From positions 4,836,001 through 4,900,000 of the forward strand of contig NZ_CP077077.1 of NCBI RefSeq assembly GCF_019139675.1: a stretch of 64,000 nucleotides of DNA. The letters are read 5' to 3'. This document shows, piece by piece, positions 39,313 to 48,348 of this stretch (its first letter is position 1; each line of letters begins with the position of its first letter). The notes below the pieces were generated by a model, which was given only the letters and a program-made list of their open reading frames with translations, did no database searches and was not told the DNA's origin. Source of the stretch: Pseudomonas maumuensis (GTDB lineage: Bacteria; Pseudomonadota; Gammaproteobacteria; Pseudomonadales; Pseudomonadaceae). The position numbers were made by a program, and so were the translations under genes.

Positions 39313-40164
39313 CTACGCCTGCGCCAGCGCGGCCTTCAACCACGCCAGGAACTGCCGAGCCAACGGATCCTCCTGGCTTTCCCAATGCACCAGGCAGCTC
39401 CACACCGGCCCGCGTACCCGCTGTGCCGACAGCGCCTGCAAGCGACCCTGCTCGACCAGCCGCCGCGCCAGCAACTGGCTGACCAGGGCGATCCCCAGCC
39501 CCTCGCCCGCGGCCTCCAGCAGCAGCCCCGGGTCAGAGAAGTTGAGCCCCTTGCCCTGCTGCCCTACCTCTTCGCCGCCCTCCAACTGCCAGTGGCTCCA
39601 GTCCATCTCCCGCTCGCCATGCAAGGTCGTGCGCCCGGTGTCGGGCAATGCGGGATGGCAAGCCGGATACAGCATGTCCTGATGCAACACGGTGAAGCTG
39701 CATTCGGCCTGCGGCCCGATATCGTCACGAATCGCCAGGTCGATGGTCTCGTTGGCCATGTCCGGCACCTCGAAGCTGGTGAACAGCCACAGGTCCACAT
39801 CCGGGTGATGCTGGTGGAAATCCGCCAGGCGCGGCAATAGCCAATGCCGGGCGAAGGCCGGGGTGGTGTTGACCACCAGTTGGTTGGGTTTGCGGTACTG
39901 ATCCAAGCGACGGATGCCCACCGCCAGTTGCTGCAACAGGGCCTGGGTGGTGCTAAGCAGATCGTGCCCGGCGTCGGTCAGGCTGACGCTGCGCCCGCTG
40001 CGGTGGAACAACGGTTGTTCCAGGTAACCCTCCAGGCTGCGGATCTGCTGGCTGATGGCCGACTGGGTGAGGTTCAGGGCCTCGGCGGCCTTGTGGAAGC
40101 TGCCCAGCCGGGCAGCGGCTTCGAAGCCGCGCAGGGCGTTGAGCGGGGGCCAATGCTTGAGCAT
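39313..40164 (-). CDS. LysR-family regulator divergent from the agmatine operon
   Basis: A 283-residue LysR protein, GcvA-like, with HTH PPLNALRGFEAAARLGSFHKAA and AISQQIRSLE. Divergent from aguA with a 134-bp gap, so probably the regulator of the agmatine/polyamine genes; the effector is unknown. This differs from P. aeruginosa, where aguBA is controlled by the TetR-type AguR. Confidence 0.85.
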   Translation of the reverse strand: MLKHWPPLNALRGFEAAARLGSFHKAAEALNLTQSAISQQIRSLEGYLEQPLFHRSGRSVSLTDAGHDLLSTTQALLQQLAVGIRRLDQYRKPNQLVVNTTPAFARHWLLPRLADFHQHHPDVDLWLFTSFEVPDMANETIDLAIRDDIGPQAECSFTVLHQDMLYPACHPALPDTGRTTLHGEREMDWSHWQLEGGEEVGQQGKGLNFSDPGLLLEAAGEGLGIALVSQLLARRLVEQGRLQALSAQRVRGPVWSCLVHWESQEDPLARQFLAWLKAALAQA

Positions 40165-40298
40165 GCTGATAAGCCTGACTGATCAGAAATACGCTAAATC
40201 TATCGTTTGTCGCTGCGTTTTCCCAGCCATAACATGGGCAGCAACACCCGCGACGGCGGGCTTCGTTGATAACAATCCCTAATAGATCGGAGTTCACT

Positions 40299-41348
40299 AT
40301 GACCCTGTCCCTCGACAGCGGCTGGCGCATGCCCGCCGAATGGGCCCGCCACGCCGCCACCTGGATGATCTGGCCACACAACCAACCGCTGTGGGAGTCG
40401 GGCTGGGGCGTGACCCTGGCCGATGTGCAGCGCGACTACGCCCGGGTGGCCGCCGCCATCGCCCGCTTCGAGCCGGTGAAGATGGTGGTCGATCCGTCGG
40501 CCATGGCCATCGCCCGCGAACTGTGCGGCCCCGGCATCGAGCTGGTCGAGCTGGCCGTGGACGACAGCTGGTGCCGTGACAGCGGCCCGACCTTCCTGAC
40601 CCACCCGCAACACGGCGTGGCCGGCCTAAGCTGGCGTTTCAACGCCTGGGGCGGCAAGTCCGAGCATGGCAAGGACCGCAGCCTGGCCCGGCGCATCCTC
40701 GATCACCTTGGCCTCGAAGGCCTGAGCACTCCGCTGTGCAACGAAGGCGGCGCCATCCATGTCGACGGCGAAGGCACCCTGATCACCACCGAATCGGTGC
40801 TGCTCAACCCCAACCGCAACCCGGGCCTGAGCAAGGCTGACTTCGAGGATTGCTTCGCCCGCCTGCTGGGCATCCGCAAGACCATCTGGCTGCCGGGCGA
40901 CCCACAGTACGTCACCGGCGACATGACCGACGGCCATGTCGATGGCGTGTGCGCCTTCGCCCGCCCCGGCGTGCTGCTGGTCGACGCCACCCACGACCAG
41001 GGCTCGGTGTATGCCGAAGTGGCCCGCGAAAACCGCCGCGCGCTGGAACTGGCCACGGACGCCCAAGGCCGTTCGTTCGAACTGCTCGACCTGTTCGAGG
41101 CCACCGCGGCCGTGGACACCGAAGCCGAGGTGTTCTGCGCCTCGTACACCAACTTCTACCTGGCCAACGGCGCGGTGATCATGCCGGCCTATGGCATCGA
41201 CGCCGACCAGGCCGCCGCGCAGCAACTGGCCCTGGCCTTCCCCGGTCGCGAAGTGGTACCGGTGCGCATCGACCATATCGCCCACGGCGGTGGCGGCATC
41301 CATTGCATCACCCAGCAGCAGCCGGCCTGGCAGGGAGCGCGCCCATGA
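40299..41348 (+). CDS. aguA: Agmatine deiminase
   Basis: Converts agmatine to N-carbamoylputrescine and ammonia. The 349-residue product belongs to the peptidylarginine-deiminase fold, with the catalytic Cys336 in GGGGIHCITQQQP and supporting acidic and histidine residues in DSWCRDSGPTF and DGHVDG. The ATG at 40299 follows CGGAG. Its stop overlaps the aguB start (ATGA). Confidence 0.94.
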   Translation: MTLSLDSGWRMPAEWARHAATWMIWPHNQPLWESGWGVTLADVQRDYARVAAAIARFEPVKMVVDPSAMAIARELCGPGIELVELAVDDSWCRDSGPTFLTHPQHGVAGLSWRFNAWGGKSEHGKDRSLARRILDHLGLEGLSTPLCNEGGAIHVDGEGTLITTESVLLNPNRNPGLSKADFEDCFARLLGIRKTIWLPGDPQYVTGDMTDGHVDGVCAFARPGVLLVDATHDQGSVYAEVARENRRALELATDAQGRSFELLDLFEATAAVDTEAEVFCASYTNFYLANGAVIMPAYGIDADQAAAQQLALAFPGREVVPVRIDHIAHGGGGIHCITQQQPAWQGARP

Positions 41349-42241
41349 GCACGCTGCGCATCGCCACCACGCAGATGGCCTGCAGCTGGGATCTGCCCGC
41401 CAACCTCGACCACGCCGAACAACTGGTGCGCCAGGCCGCTGCCAAGGGTGCCCAGGTGATCCTGTTGCAGGAGCTGTTCGCCACCCCGTACTTCTGCATC
41501 GAGCAGTGCCACAGCCACCAGGCCCTGGCCCAGGACTACCACGACAGCCCGCTGCTCAAGCGCTTCGCCGCGCTGGCCAAGGAACTGGGCGTGGTCCTGC
41601 CGCTCAGCTGGTATGAACGGGCCGGCAACGCCTTCTTCAACTCGCTGACCGTGGCCGATGCCGACGGGCGCCTGCTGGGTGTGTACCGCAAGACCCACAT
41701 CCCCAACGCCATCGGCTACCAGGAAAAGGAATACTTCAGCCCCGGCGACACCGGCTTCAAGGTCTGGGACACCGCCTTCGGTCGCCTGGGCATCGGCATC
41801 TGCTGGGATCAGTGGTTCCCCGAGACCGCCCGCTGCCTGGCCCTGATGGGTGCCGAAGTGCTGCTGTTCCCCACCGCCATCGGCTCGGAGCCCGGCGCCG
41901 CCGAGTTGGACTCACGCGACCATTGGCAGATGGCCATGCGTGGTCACGCCGCCGCCAACCTGCTGCCGGTGGTCGCCGCCAACCGCGTCGGCCACGAAGT
42001 GGCCCGCACTGACGACAACCTGTCGATGCGCTTCTATGGCTCGTCGTTCATCTGCGACCACAAGGGCGCGATGCTGCAAGAGGCCGACCGTGACAGCGGC
42101 GGCGTCTGGCTGCACGACCTGGACCTGGCGCACATGCGCGAAGATCGCCTGAGCTGGGGCATCTACCGCGACCGCCGCCCCGATATGTATGCGCCGCTGC
42201 TGACCCTTGACGGCCGTACCCCACAGACCGCGAGGGCCTGA
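41345..42241 (+). CDS. aguB: N-carbamoylputrescine amidase
   Basis: Hydrolyses N-carbamoylputrescine to putrescine, CO2 and ammonia. The 298-residue nitrilase-fold product has the triad Glu43 (LLQELFATPYF), Lys116 (VYRKTHIP) and Cys153 (GICWDQWFPE). Translationally coupled to aguA by a 4-base overlap. The frame is open upstream through aguA, but this ATG matches the family. Confidence 0.94.
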   Translation: MSTLRIATTQMACSWDLPANLDHAEQLVRQAAAKGAQVILLQELFATPYFCIEQCHSHQALAQDYHDSPLLKRFAALAKELGVVLPLSWYERAGNAFFNSLTVADADGRLLGVYRKTHIPNAIGYQEKEYFSPGDTGFKVWDTAFGRLGIGICWDQWFPETARCLALMGAEVLLFPTAIGSEPGAAELDSRDHWQMAMRGHAAANLLPVVAANRVGHEVARTDDNLSMRFYGSSFICDHKGAMLQEADRDSGGVWLHDLDLAHMREDRLSWGIYRDRRPDMYAPLLTLDGRTPQTARA

Positions 42242-42244
42242 ACC

Positions 42245-43339
42245 ATGCCAAGCCGCCCATCGAAACTACTCGCCATCGCCGCCCTGGTGGCCTGCGCCGG
42301 CGTTGCCCAGGCCGAGCAGGACGCCCTGCGCCTGTACAACTGGGCCGACTATTTTGCCGAGGACACCCTCAAGCGCTTTACCGCCGAAACCGGTATCCCG
42401 GTGATCTACGACGTCATGGACGGTAGCGAGGTGCTCGAGGCCAAGCTGATGTCCGGGCGCAGTGGCTACGACCTGGTCTTCCCCGGCGATACCGTAGCCG
42501 AGCGGCTGATGCGTGCCGGCAGCCTGCGCACACTGGACCGCAAGCAACTTAGCGCGCTCGACGATATCGAGCCCGGCCTGCGCCAGTTGCACGACCGCTA
42601 CCCCAAGGCCAGCCAGGCCACCGTGCCCTACACCTGGGGCACCATCGGCCTGACCATGGACGCGAAGAAGATCCGCGAGCGCATGCCCGACGCTCCGCTG
42701 AACAGCCTCGACCTGCTGTTCAAACCGGAGCTGGCGGCCAAGTTCGCCGACTGCGGCATCTCGATGATCGACTCGCCCGACGAAGTGCTGGCCGTGGTGC
42801 TTCACTACCTGGGTCGCGAGCCGCGCAGCGCCAAACGTGAAGACCTGGCCGCCGCCAGCGAGCTGCTCAAGGGCATTCGCCCCTATGTGCGCAAGCTGCA
42901 GTCGCAACCGGTCACCGAGCTGGTCAACGGCAACACCTGCCTGTCGCTGGGCTACAGCGGCGACGTGATCCAGGCCCAACGCACCGCCGAGGCCGCGGGC
43001 AAGGCCATCGACTTCCAGTACCGCGTGCCCCGCGAAGGCACCACGGTGTGGATGGACACCATGGCCATCCCCGCCGACGCCAAGCACCCGGAATACGCCT
43101 ATCGTTTCATCAACTTCGTCATGCGCCCGGAAAACATGGCCGCGATCAGCAACTTCACCGGCTACCCCACCGCCAGTGCCAAGGCCCGGTCGCAGGTGGA
43201 CGCGCGCCTGCGTGACAACCCGGATATCTACCTCAGCGATGCCACCTTCACCCGGTTGATCCCGGGCAAGGACATCCCCCAGGCCGACATGCGTGCGCGC
43301 ATGCGCGTCTGGACCCGCTTCAAGACCGCACAGGACTGA
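42245..43339 (+). CDS. Periplasmic polyamine-binding protein (PotF-like)
   Basis: A 364-residue ABC-type solute-binding protein with a Sec signal peptide (about residues 1-23, ending AGVAQAEQ). The mature part starts LRLYNWADYFAEDTL, the hallmark of PotD/PotF putrescine/spermidine receptors. No permease or ATPase genes accompany it, so it would share a transporter encoded elsewhere or act as a sensor. It lies three bases after aguB. Confidence 0.88.
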   Translation: MPSRPSKLLAIAALVACAGVAQAEQDALRLYNWADYFAEDTLKRFTAETGIPVIYDVMDGSEVLEAKLMSGRSGYDLVFPGDTVAERLMRAGSLRTLDRKQLSALDDIEPGLRQLHDRYPKASQATVPYTWGTIGLTMDAKKIRERMPDAPLNSLDLLFKPELAAKFADCGISMIDSPDEVLAVVLHYLGREPRSAKREDLAAASELLKGIRPYVRKLQSQPVTELVNGNTCLSLGYSGDVIQAQRTAEAAGKAIDFQYRVPREGTTVWMDTMAIPADAKHPEYAYRFINFVMRPENMAAISNFTGYPTASAKARSQVDARLRDNPDIYLSDATFTRLIPGKDIPQADMRARMRVWTRFKTAQD

Positions 43340-43343
43340 CCCC

Positions 43344-44468
43344 ATGCCCACTCGCCGCACCTTCCTCCAACACATGAGCGTCGTCGCCGGCCTCGGTGCC
43401 GCCGCCAGCTTCGGCCTGCCCTTCGCCAGCAACAGCGCCCGCGCCGCCGAAGCGGGGCGCTGGTTCATGCCCGACGAGGGTGAAAAGCACCAGCGCGCCT
43501 ACATCGCCTTCGGCGCCCAGGACGCCATCTGGGAAGACTTCACCGAAGACGTCCAGGCCGCGCTCGGGCGCATCGCCCGCGCCATCGCCGCCTACCAGCC
43601 AGTGACGGTGTTCTGCCGCGCCAGCGAGCGCGACATCGCCGAGGAGGAATGCGGCAGCCACAACATCACCTATGTCGAGACCGAACTGGACGACATCTGG
43701 ATGCGCGATATCGGCGCCAACTTCGTCGTCGATGACGATGGCGCCCTGGGCGCCGTGGACTTCAACTTCAACGGTTGGGGCGGCAAGCAGCAGCATCGCT
43801 ATGACGCCAAGCTTGCGGCCCGCGTTGCGAAGTTGGCCGGCGCCCAGTACCAGCGCAGCGAATTGGTGGGCGAAGGCGGCGGCATCGAGGTGGATGGCCA
43901 CGGCACCGGGATCATGACCGAAAGCAGCTGGATCAACAGCAACCGCAACCCCGGCTGGAGCAAGGCCCAGGTCGAAGAGGAATTGAAGGAGCGCCTGGGG
44001 CTGCGCAAGATCATCTGGCTGCCGGGCATCAAGGGCAAGGACATCACCGACGCCCATGTGGACTTCTATGCGCGCTTCGCGGCGCCCGGCGTGGTGGTGG
44101 CGAACCTGGACAACGATCCGGATTCCTACGACCACGAAGTGACCCTCGAGCACCTGGAGATCCTGCGCAACGCCACCGATGCCGATGGCCGCAAGCTGCA
44201 GGTGCATACGATGTCGCCGCCATTGAAGCCACGACGCAGCAAGTTCAACGAGGACAATCCGGACTTCGCGGCGGGGTACATCAACTACTTCGTCATCAAT
44301 GGCGCGGTGATCGCGCCGCAGTTCGGTGACCGCAGTGCCGACGAGAAGGCACGGGCGTTGCTGGTGAAGCTGTATCCGGGGCGCAAGGTGGTGCAGCTGG
44401 ATATCGATGCGATTGCGGCGGGTGGCGGCGGGATTCACTGCGTTACCAATCAGTGTCCGGCGGTGTAG
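43344..44468 (+). CDS. Tat-exported agmatine deiminase-family protein
   Basis: A 374-residue second agmatine deiminase homologue. It begins with a twin-arginine signal (TRRTFLQH, then a hydrophobic stretch and cleavage near ARA-AEA at about residue 34). The mature part keeps the family motifs DIWMRDIGANF, VGEGGGIEVDGHG, DAHVDF and the catalytic cysteine (about 366) in GGGGIHCVTNQ. It should deiminate agmatine or a related guanidine in the periplasm. Four bases after the binding-protein gene. Confidence 0.88.
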   Translation: MPTRRTFLQHMSVVAGLGAAASFGLPFASNSARAAEAGRWFMPDEGEKHQRAYIAFGAQDAIWEDFTEDVQAALGRIARAIAAYQPVTVFCRASERDIAEEECGSHNITYVETELDDIWMRDIGANFVVDDDGALGAVDFNFNGWGGKQQHRYDAKLAARVAKLAGAQYQRSELVGEGGGIEVDGHGTGIMTESSWINSNRNPGWSKAQVEEELKERLGLRKIIWLPGIKGKDITDAHVDFYARFAAPGVVVANLDNDPDSYDHEVTLEHLEILRNATDADGRKLQVHTMSPPLKPRRSKFNEDNPDFAAGYINYFVINGAVIAPQFGDRSADEKARALLVKLYPGRKVVQLDIDAIAAGGGGIHCVTNQCPAV

Positions 44469-44479
44469 GCACGATTGCC

Positions 44480-44498
44480 GGGGCTGCTGCGCAGCCCC
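44480..44498 (+). terminator. Hairpin after the agmatine operon
   Basis: GGGGCTGC-TGC-GCAGCCCC, followed by AGTTT. A probable end of the four-gene operon. Confidence 0.6.
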
Positions 44499-44679
44499 AG
44501 TTTCACGAGGCCTCGCGCCCCGTCATTGAGGGAAACCCGCCAAGCTTGGCCTTGCCAGATTGAAGGCAGCGCCGCGCGCCAATCATTCATTTGAATTTCA
44601 GATCAATGGCAAAGAAAAACAAACTTCTCAAATAAGCCCCGGGCGCGGATGCTGTGGGGATCACGCCCGCATCCCGGAG

Positions 44680-44687
44680 AACAACAA
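44680..44687 (+). promoter_or_regulatory. Hfq/Crc A-rich (CA) motif over the thiolase start
   Basis: AACAACAA begins at the last base of the GGAGA Shine-Dalgarno and its final A is the first base of the ATG, an ideal place for Hfq-Crc to block initiation. A second A-rich run (AAGAAAAACAAAC) occurs about 65 bases upstream. Confidence 0.6.
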
Positions 44688-45865
44688 TGAACGAAGTCGT
44701 CATCGTCGCCGCCACCCGTACTGCCATTGGCAGTTTCCAGGGGGCCCTGGCCAATGTGTCCGCCGTGGAACTGGGCGCCGCGGTGATCCGCCAGCTGCTG
44801 GCCCAGACCCAGCTGGACCCGGCCCAGGTCGACGAAGTGATCCTCGGCCAGGTGCTCACCGCTGGCGCCGGGCAGAACCCCGCCCGCCAGGCCGCCGTCA
44901 AGGCCGGCCTGCCCTACGAAGTGCCTGCCCTGACCCTGAACAAAGTCTGCGGCTCGGGCCTCAAGGCCCTGCACCTGGCCGCCCAGGCCATCCGCTGCGG
45001 CGATGCCGAGGTGGTGATCGCCGGTGGCCAGGAGAGCATGAGCCTGGCGCCCTATGTGATGCCCTCGGCACGTACCGGCCAGCGCATGGGCCACGGCCAG
45101 CTGGTCGACAGCATGATCAGCGATGGCCTGTGGGACGCCTTCAACGATTACCACATGGGCATCACCGCCGAGAACCTGGTGGACAAGTACGGCCTGACCC
45201 GCGAGCAGCAGGACGCCTTCGCCGCCGAGTCGCAGCGCAAGGCCGTGGCCGCCATCGAGGCCGGTCGTTTCAAGGACGAGATCACCCCGATCCACATCCC
45301 GCAGAAAAAAGGCGAGCCGCTGGTGTTCGACACCGACGAGCAGCCACGCCCCGGCACCACCGCCGAGTCCCTGGGCAAACTGCGCGCCGCATTCAAGAAA
45401 GACGGCAGCGTCACCGCCGGCAACGCCTCCAGCCTCAACGACGGTGCCGCCGCGGTGCTGCTGATGAGCGCTAGCAAGGCCAAGGCCCTGGGCCTGCCGG
45501 TGCTGGCGAAGATCGCGGCCTACGCCAGCGCCGGCGTGGACCCGGCGATCATGGGCATCGGCCCGGTGTCGGCAACCCAGCGCTGCCTGGACAAGGCCGG
45601 CTGGCAGCTCGCCGACCTGGACCTGATCGAAGCCAACGAAGCCTTCGCCGCCCAGGCGCTGGCGGTGGGTAAGCAGCTGGAATGGGATGCGGCGAAGGTC
45701 AACGTCAATGGCGGCGCCATCGCCCTGGGCCACCCGATCGGCGCGTCGGGCTGCCGGGTGCTGGTGACCCTGCTGCACGAAATGATCAAGCGCGATGCCA
45801 AGAAAGGGCTGGCTACCCTGTGCATCGGCGGCGGCCAGGGCGTGGCCCTGGCAATCGAGCGTTGA
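44687..45865 (+). CDS. Acetyl-CoA C-acetyltransferase (thiolase)
   Basis: A 392-residue biosynthetic/degradative thiolase that interconverts two acetyl-CoA with acetoacetyl-CoA. Active-site Cys88 is in [11 protein letters not shown]; the C-terminal [11 protein letters not shown] and CIGGGQGVA motifs give the other catalytic residues. It could take up acetoacetate-derived units, including those from the hmg pathway. Start chosen by GGAGA spacing. Confidence 0.94.
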   Translation: MNEVVIVAATRTAIGSFQGALANVSAVELGAAVIRQLLAQTQLDPAQVDEVILGQVLTAGAGQNPARQAAVKAGLPYEVPALTLNKVCGSGLKALHLAAQAIRCGDAEVVIAGGQESMSLAPYVMPSARTGQRMGHGQLVDSMISDGLWDAFNDYHMGITAENLVDKYGLTREQQDAFAAESQRKAVAAIEAGRFKDEITPIHIPQKKGEPLVFDTDEQPRPGTTAESLGKLRAAFKKDGSVTAGNASSLNDGAAAVLLMSASKAKALGLPVLAKIAAYASAGVDPAIMGIGPVSATQRCLDKAGWQLADLDLIEANEAFAAQALAVGKQLEWDAAKVNVNGGAIALGHPIGASGCRVLVTLLHEMIKRDAKKGLATLCIGGGQGVALAIER

Positions 45866-45871
45866 TCTGAA

Positions 45872-45903
45872 GGCCCTCTCGCGGCTTGCCCCGCGAGAGG
45901 GCC
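45872..45903. terminator. Perfect 13-bp hairpin between thiolase and nucleotidyltransferase genes
   Basis: GGCCCTCTCGCGG (45872-45884), a six-base loop and its exact complement (45891-45903). REP-like core, placed between convergent genes, no T-run. Confidence 0.65.
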
Positions 45904-45917
45904 GGCACAGGCAAGCC

Positions 45918-46460
45918 TTATTCAGCCACTTGCAGCATCGGCCACAACCTCAACCAATCCTTCTCCCGCATCCGCTTGGCCATCGCCTCACGCTTGCCCG
46001 GCGTAGCACGCACCACCATGCCGAACAGATCCTCCAACCCCAACGGCGCCAGCACCTCGCACCGGTCATCCTGCGTGCGCCGCACCGCTACCGCCGTGGC
46101 AGTCTCGGCCCAGTAGCACATGGCATCACGGGTCGACGCATAAGGCGCCTGGCCGTGACGCAAGTGCATACGCGCCTGGTTCTTCACCGACCACAGCACC
46201 TCCGGCGCCCAGGCCTGCAACCGAGCTTCCAGTTGCACATCCTCGGCCGAATCGCTGCGCCCCCGGTCGAACCACAGCACGTCCACATCCCCTTGCGGCG
46301 CGGTGATGGCCCGGCCATGCAGATAATCCCACACGGCATTGCGCACGAAACCCGCGCCGATCCACGCATCGGGCAAGCCAAGATCACGCACCAGCGCCAG
46401 CAACCGCCAGCGCACAGGGTCATTGTGAATCAGCGTCTGGATCTGTTGTTCAAAGCGCAT
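45918..46460 (-). CDS. Nucleotidyltransferase family protein (DUF925-like)
   Basis: A 180-residue protein with the nucleotidyltransferase-like motif GAGFVRNAVWD and an acidic pair in GDVDVLWFD, as in the DUF925/NTP_transf_6 group. Substrate is unknown. Its ATG is one base after the stop of the upstream SDR gene, so they form an operon. Confidence 0.8.
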   Translation of the reverse strand: MRFEQQIQTLIHNDPVRWRLLALVRDLGLPDAWIGAGFVRNAVWDYLHGRAITAPQGDVDVLWFDRGRSDSAEDVQLEARLQAWAPEVLWSVKNQARMHLRHGQAPYASTRDAMCYWAETATAVAVRRTQDDRCEVLAPLGLEDLFGMVVRATPGKREAMAKRMREKDWLRLWPMLQVAE

Positions 46461-46461
46461 C

Positions 46462-47169
46462 TCAGAAGCGCTCGTCGCGCAAGGCGGGCAAGGTGATGTC
46501 GCGCACATAGCTGGCCGACGACAGGTTCAGCATCATCCGGCACACCTGCACCACATCGTGCAGCGGGATCAGCGAGCCCTCGCCACGCCGTTCGGCCTCG
46601 GCCAGCGGCACGTCCAGGCCATCCTCGGTGTTCAGGTAGCCCAGGTTCAGGCAACTCACCCCCAGGCCCTGTTCGCGGAAGCCTTCGCGCAGGCTTTCGG
46701 CGATGCCGCGCAAGCCGAACTTGCTGGCACCGAAGGTCACCTCTGGGCGACCGCTGCCCGGCAGGCCGGAGGTGGAGCCGGTGAGGATGATCCGTGGGCG
46801 GGCACTCTGCAGCAGCAGCGGCAGCAGGCGCTTGATCAGCAGCAGCGGCGCGGTGATGTTGGTGTCGACCATGCGCTCGATCTGCGCCTCGTCATCATCG
46901 AGGAAGCTGTAGCCCTCCTCGAAGGCCTGCGCCTCCCAGATGCCGACGTTGTACACCAGCACGTCCAGCCCACCGTCGGCCACCGCCTCATGGATGATCG
47001 CCGCGGCCTGGCGCGGCTGGCCGAGGTCGGCCTCGATCCACTGCGCCGCGCCCGGCAACGCCACCGGCCTGCTGCGTGACACACCGATCAGCGTATCGCC
47101 ATGCCCCCCCAGGCCCTGCACCAGCGCCTGGCCCAATCCCTTGCTTGCACCGACCACTAGAATTCGCAT
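46462..47169 (-). CDS. SDR family oxidoreductase
   Basis: A 235-residue short-chain dehydrogenase-like protein, with MRILVVGASKGLGQALVQGL and LTGSTSGLPGSGRPEVTFGASKFGLRG. The expected catalytic YxxxK is replaced by FGASK, so the usual tyrosine is missing and the activity may be altered. The start at 47169 is preferred over a much longer frame on the opposite strand of the transporter gene. Confidence 0.8.
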   Translation of the reverse strand: MRILVVGASKGLGQALVQGLGGHGDTLIGVSRSRPVALPGAAQWIEADLGQPRQAAAIIHEAVADGGLDVLVYNVGIWEAQAFEEGYSFLDDDEAQIERMVDTNITAPLLLIKRLLPLLLQSARPRIILTGSTSGLPGSGRPEVTFGASKFGLRGIAESLREGFREQGLGVSCLNLGYLNTEDGLDVPLAEAERRGEGSLIPLHDVVQVCRMMLNLSSASYVRDITLPALRDERF

Positions 47170-47245
47170 CGAATCACTCCCTATGGACTGCGCCGGATAG
47201 TACCCTGCCTGCCCCAGTAATTCAGTCGGAAATGCCAGGCAGCCC

Positions 47246-48214
47246 GTGAACAGAGAGCAACTCGAGCAAAACCAGATCCCCCTGTACTTCATCGCCGTGG
47301 CGCTGGCCGCCGTGTTTGGACTGCTCGCACCCGGCGGCGCCAGCGCCCTCGAAGCGCTAGTGACTCCGGCCATCGCCGTGCTGATGTACGCGATGTTCCT
47401 GCAGATTCCCTTCCTCGACCTGCGCGCAGGGCTTGGCAACCGGCGCTTCATGGCCGCGCTGTTGCTGGCCAACTTCGTGCTGGTGCCGCTGCTGGTCTGG
47501 GCTGGAACCCGCGGGCTGGTCGAGCACCCCGCCGTGCTGGTCGGCGCCCTGCTGGTGCTGCTGACGCCGTGCATCGACTATGTGGTGGTGTTCACCCACC
47601 TCGGCAAGGGCGACGCGCGCCTGACCCTGGCCGCCACGCCGGTGCTGTTGCTGGTGCAACTGGCGCTGCTGCCGCTGTACCTGGCGTTGATGCTCGGCGG
47701 CGCCAGCCATGTGGAGATTTCCGTGGTGCCCTTCGTCGAAGCCTTCGTGCTGCTGATCGCGCTGCCACTGCTGCTGGCCGTCGCCACCAGCGCCGGGGCG
47801 CGGCGCTCTGCGCTGGTTTCGAAGTGGAACGACGCCTGGGCGTGGCTGCCGGTGCCGGCCATGGCCCTGGTGCTGATCGCGGTGATCGGCTCGCAGATCG
47901 GCGTGGTGGCCAGCCGGCTGGACGACCTGCTGCCGGTGGTGCCGGTGTATGTCGGCTTCGCTTTGCTGGCGCCGCTGCTTGGGTGGTTTGTGGCGCGGAT
48001 GTTCAGGTTGTCCACAGGCGAGGCCCGGGCGGTGACCTTCAGCGCCGCCACGCGAAATTCGCTGGTGGTGCTGCCGTTGGCATTGGCGCTGCCGGAGTCG
48101 ATCCGGGCATTGGCAGCGGCGGCGGTGATTACCCAGACGCTGGTGGAACTGGTCAGCGAGCTGGTCTACGTTCGTGTTGTGCCGAGTTTGGTACGGGCCG
48201 ATCATTCAAGCTGA
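47246..48214 (+). CDS. Bile acid:sodium symporter/ACR3-like membrane transporter
   Basis: A 322-residue, roughly ten-TM protein of the BASS/ACR3 superfamily (IPLYFIAVALAAVFGLLAPGG; LLTPCIDYVVVFTHLGKGDA). The TPCIDYV segment resembles the TPCTxMV of arsenite carriers, but no ars genes are near, so the substrate is open. The start is GTG with a weak ribosome binding site; the only nearby ATG runs into a stop. Confidence 0.75.
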   Translation: MNREQLEQNQIPLYFIAVALAAVFGLLAPGGASALEALVTPAIAVLMYAMFLQIPFLDLRAGLGNRRFMAALLLANFVLVPLLVWAGTRGLVEHPAVLVGALLVLLTPCIDYVVVFTHLGKGDARLTLAATPVLLLVQLALLPLYLALMLGGASHVEISVVPFVEAFVLLIALPLLLAVATSAGARRSALVSKWNDAWAWLPVPAMALVLIAVIGSQIGVVASRLDDLLPVVPVYVGFALLAPLLGWFVARMFRLSTGEARAVTFSAATRNSLVVLPLALALPESIRALAAAAVITQTLVELVSELVYVRVVPSLVRADHSS

Positions 48215-48221
48215 TGTCGTC

Positions 48222-48341
48222 GGGGCCGCTTCGCGCCCCTTTCGCCGGCAAGCCGGCTCCCACAGGGATGGCACTTGGCTTGTGAGCAGCGCGGTCGGGG
48301 TGGGAGCCGGCTTGCCGGCGAAAGGGGCGCGGAGCGGCCCC
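48222..48341. repeat. REPIN (inverted REP pair)
   Basis: Two 42-base arms (48222-48263 and 48300-48341) are inverted and differ at one position. Each has the GTGGGAGCCGGCTTGCCGG core seen singly at 14497 and 28330. It lies between convergent genes. Confidence 0.9.
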
Positions 48342-48348
48342 ACAATAC

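Noticed and set aside
40850..41344. N-terminal extension of aguB into aguA
   Set aside because: The extension is a frame-shifted reading of aguA; the ATG at 41345 gives the exact family N-terminus and an ATGA overlap.
47170..47574. N-terminal extension of the SDR gene opposite the transporter
   Set aside because: The added sequence is Ser/Arg-rich antisense of the transporter gene; the SDR fold starts at MRILVVGASKG.
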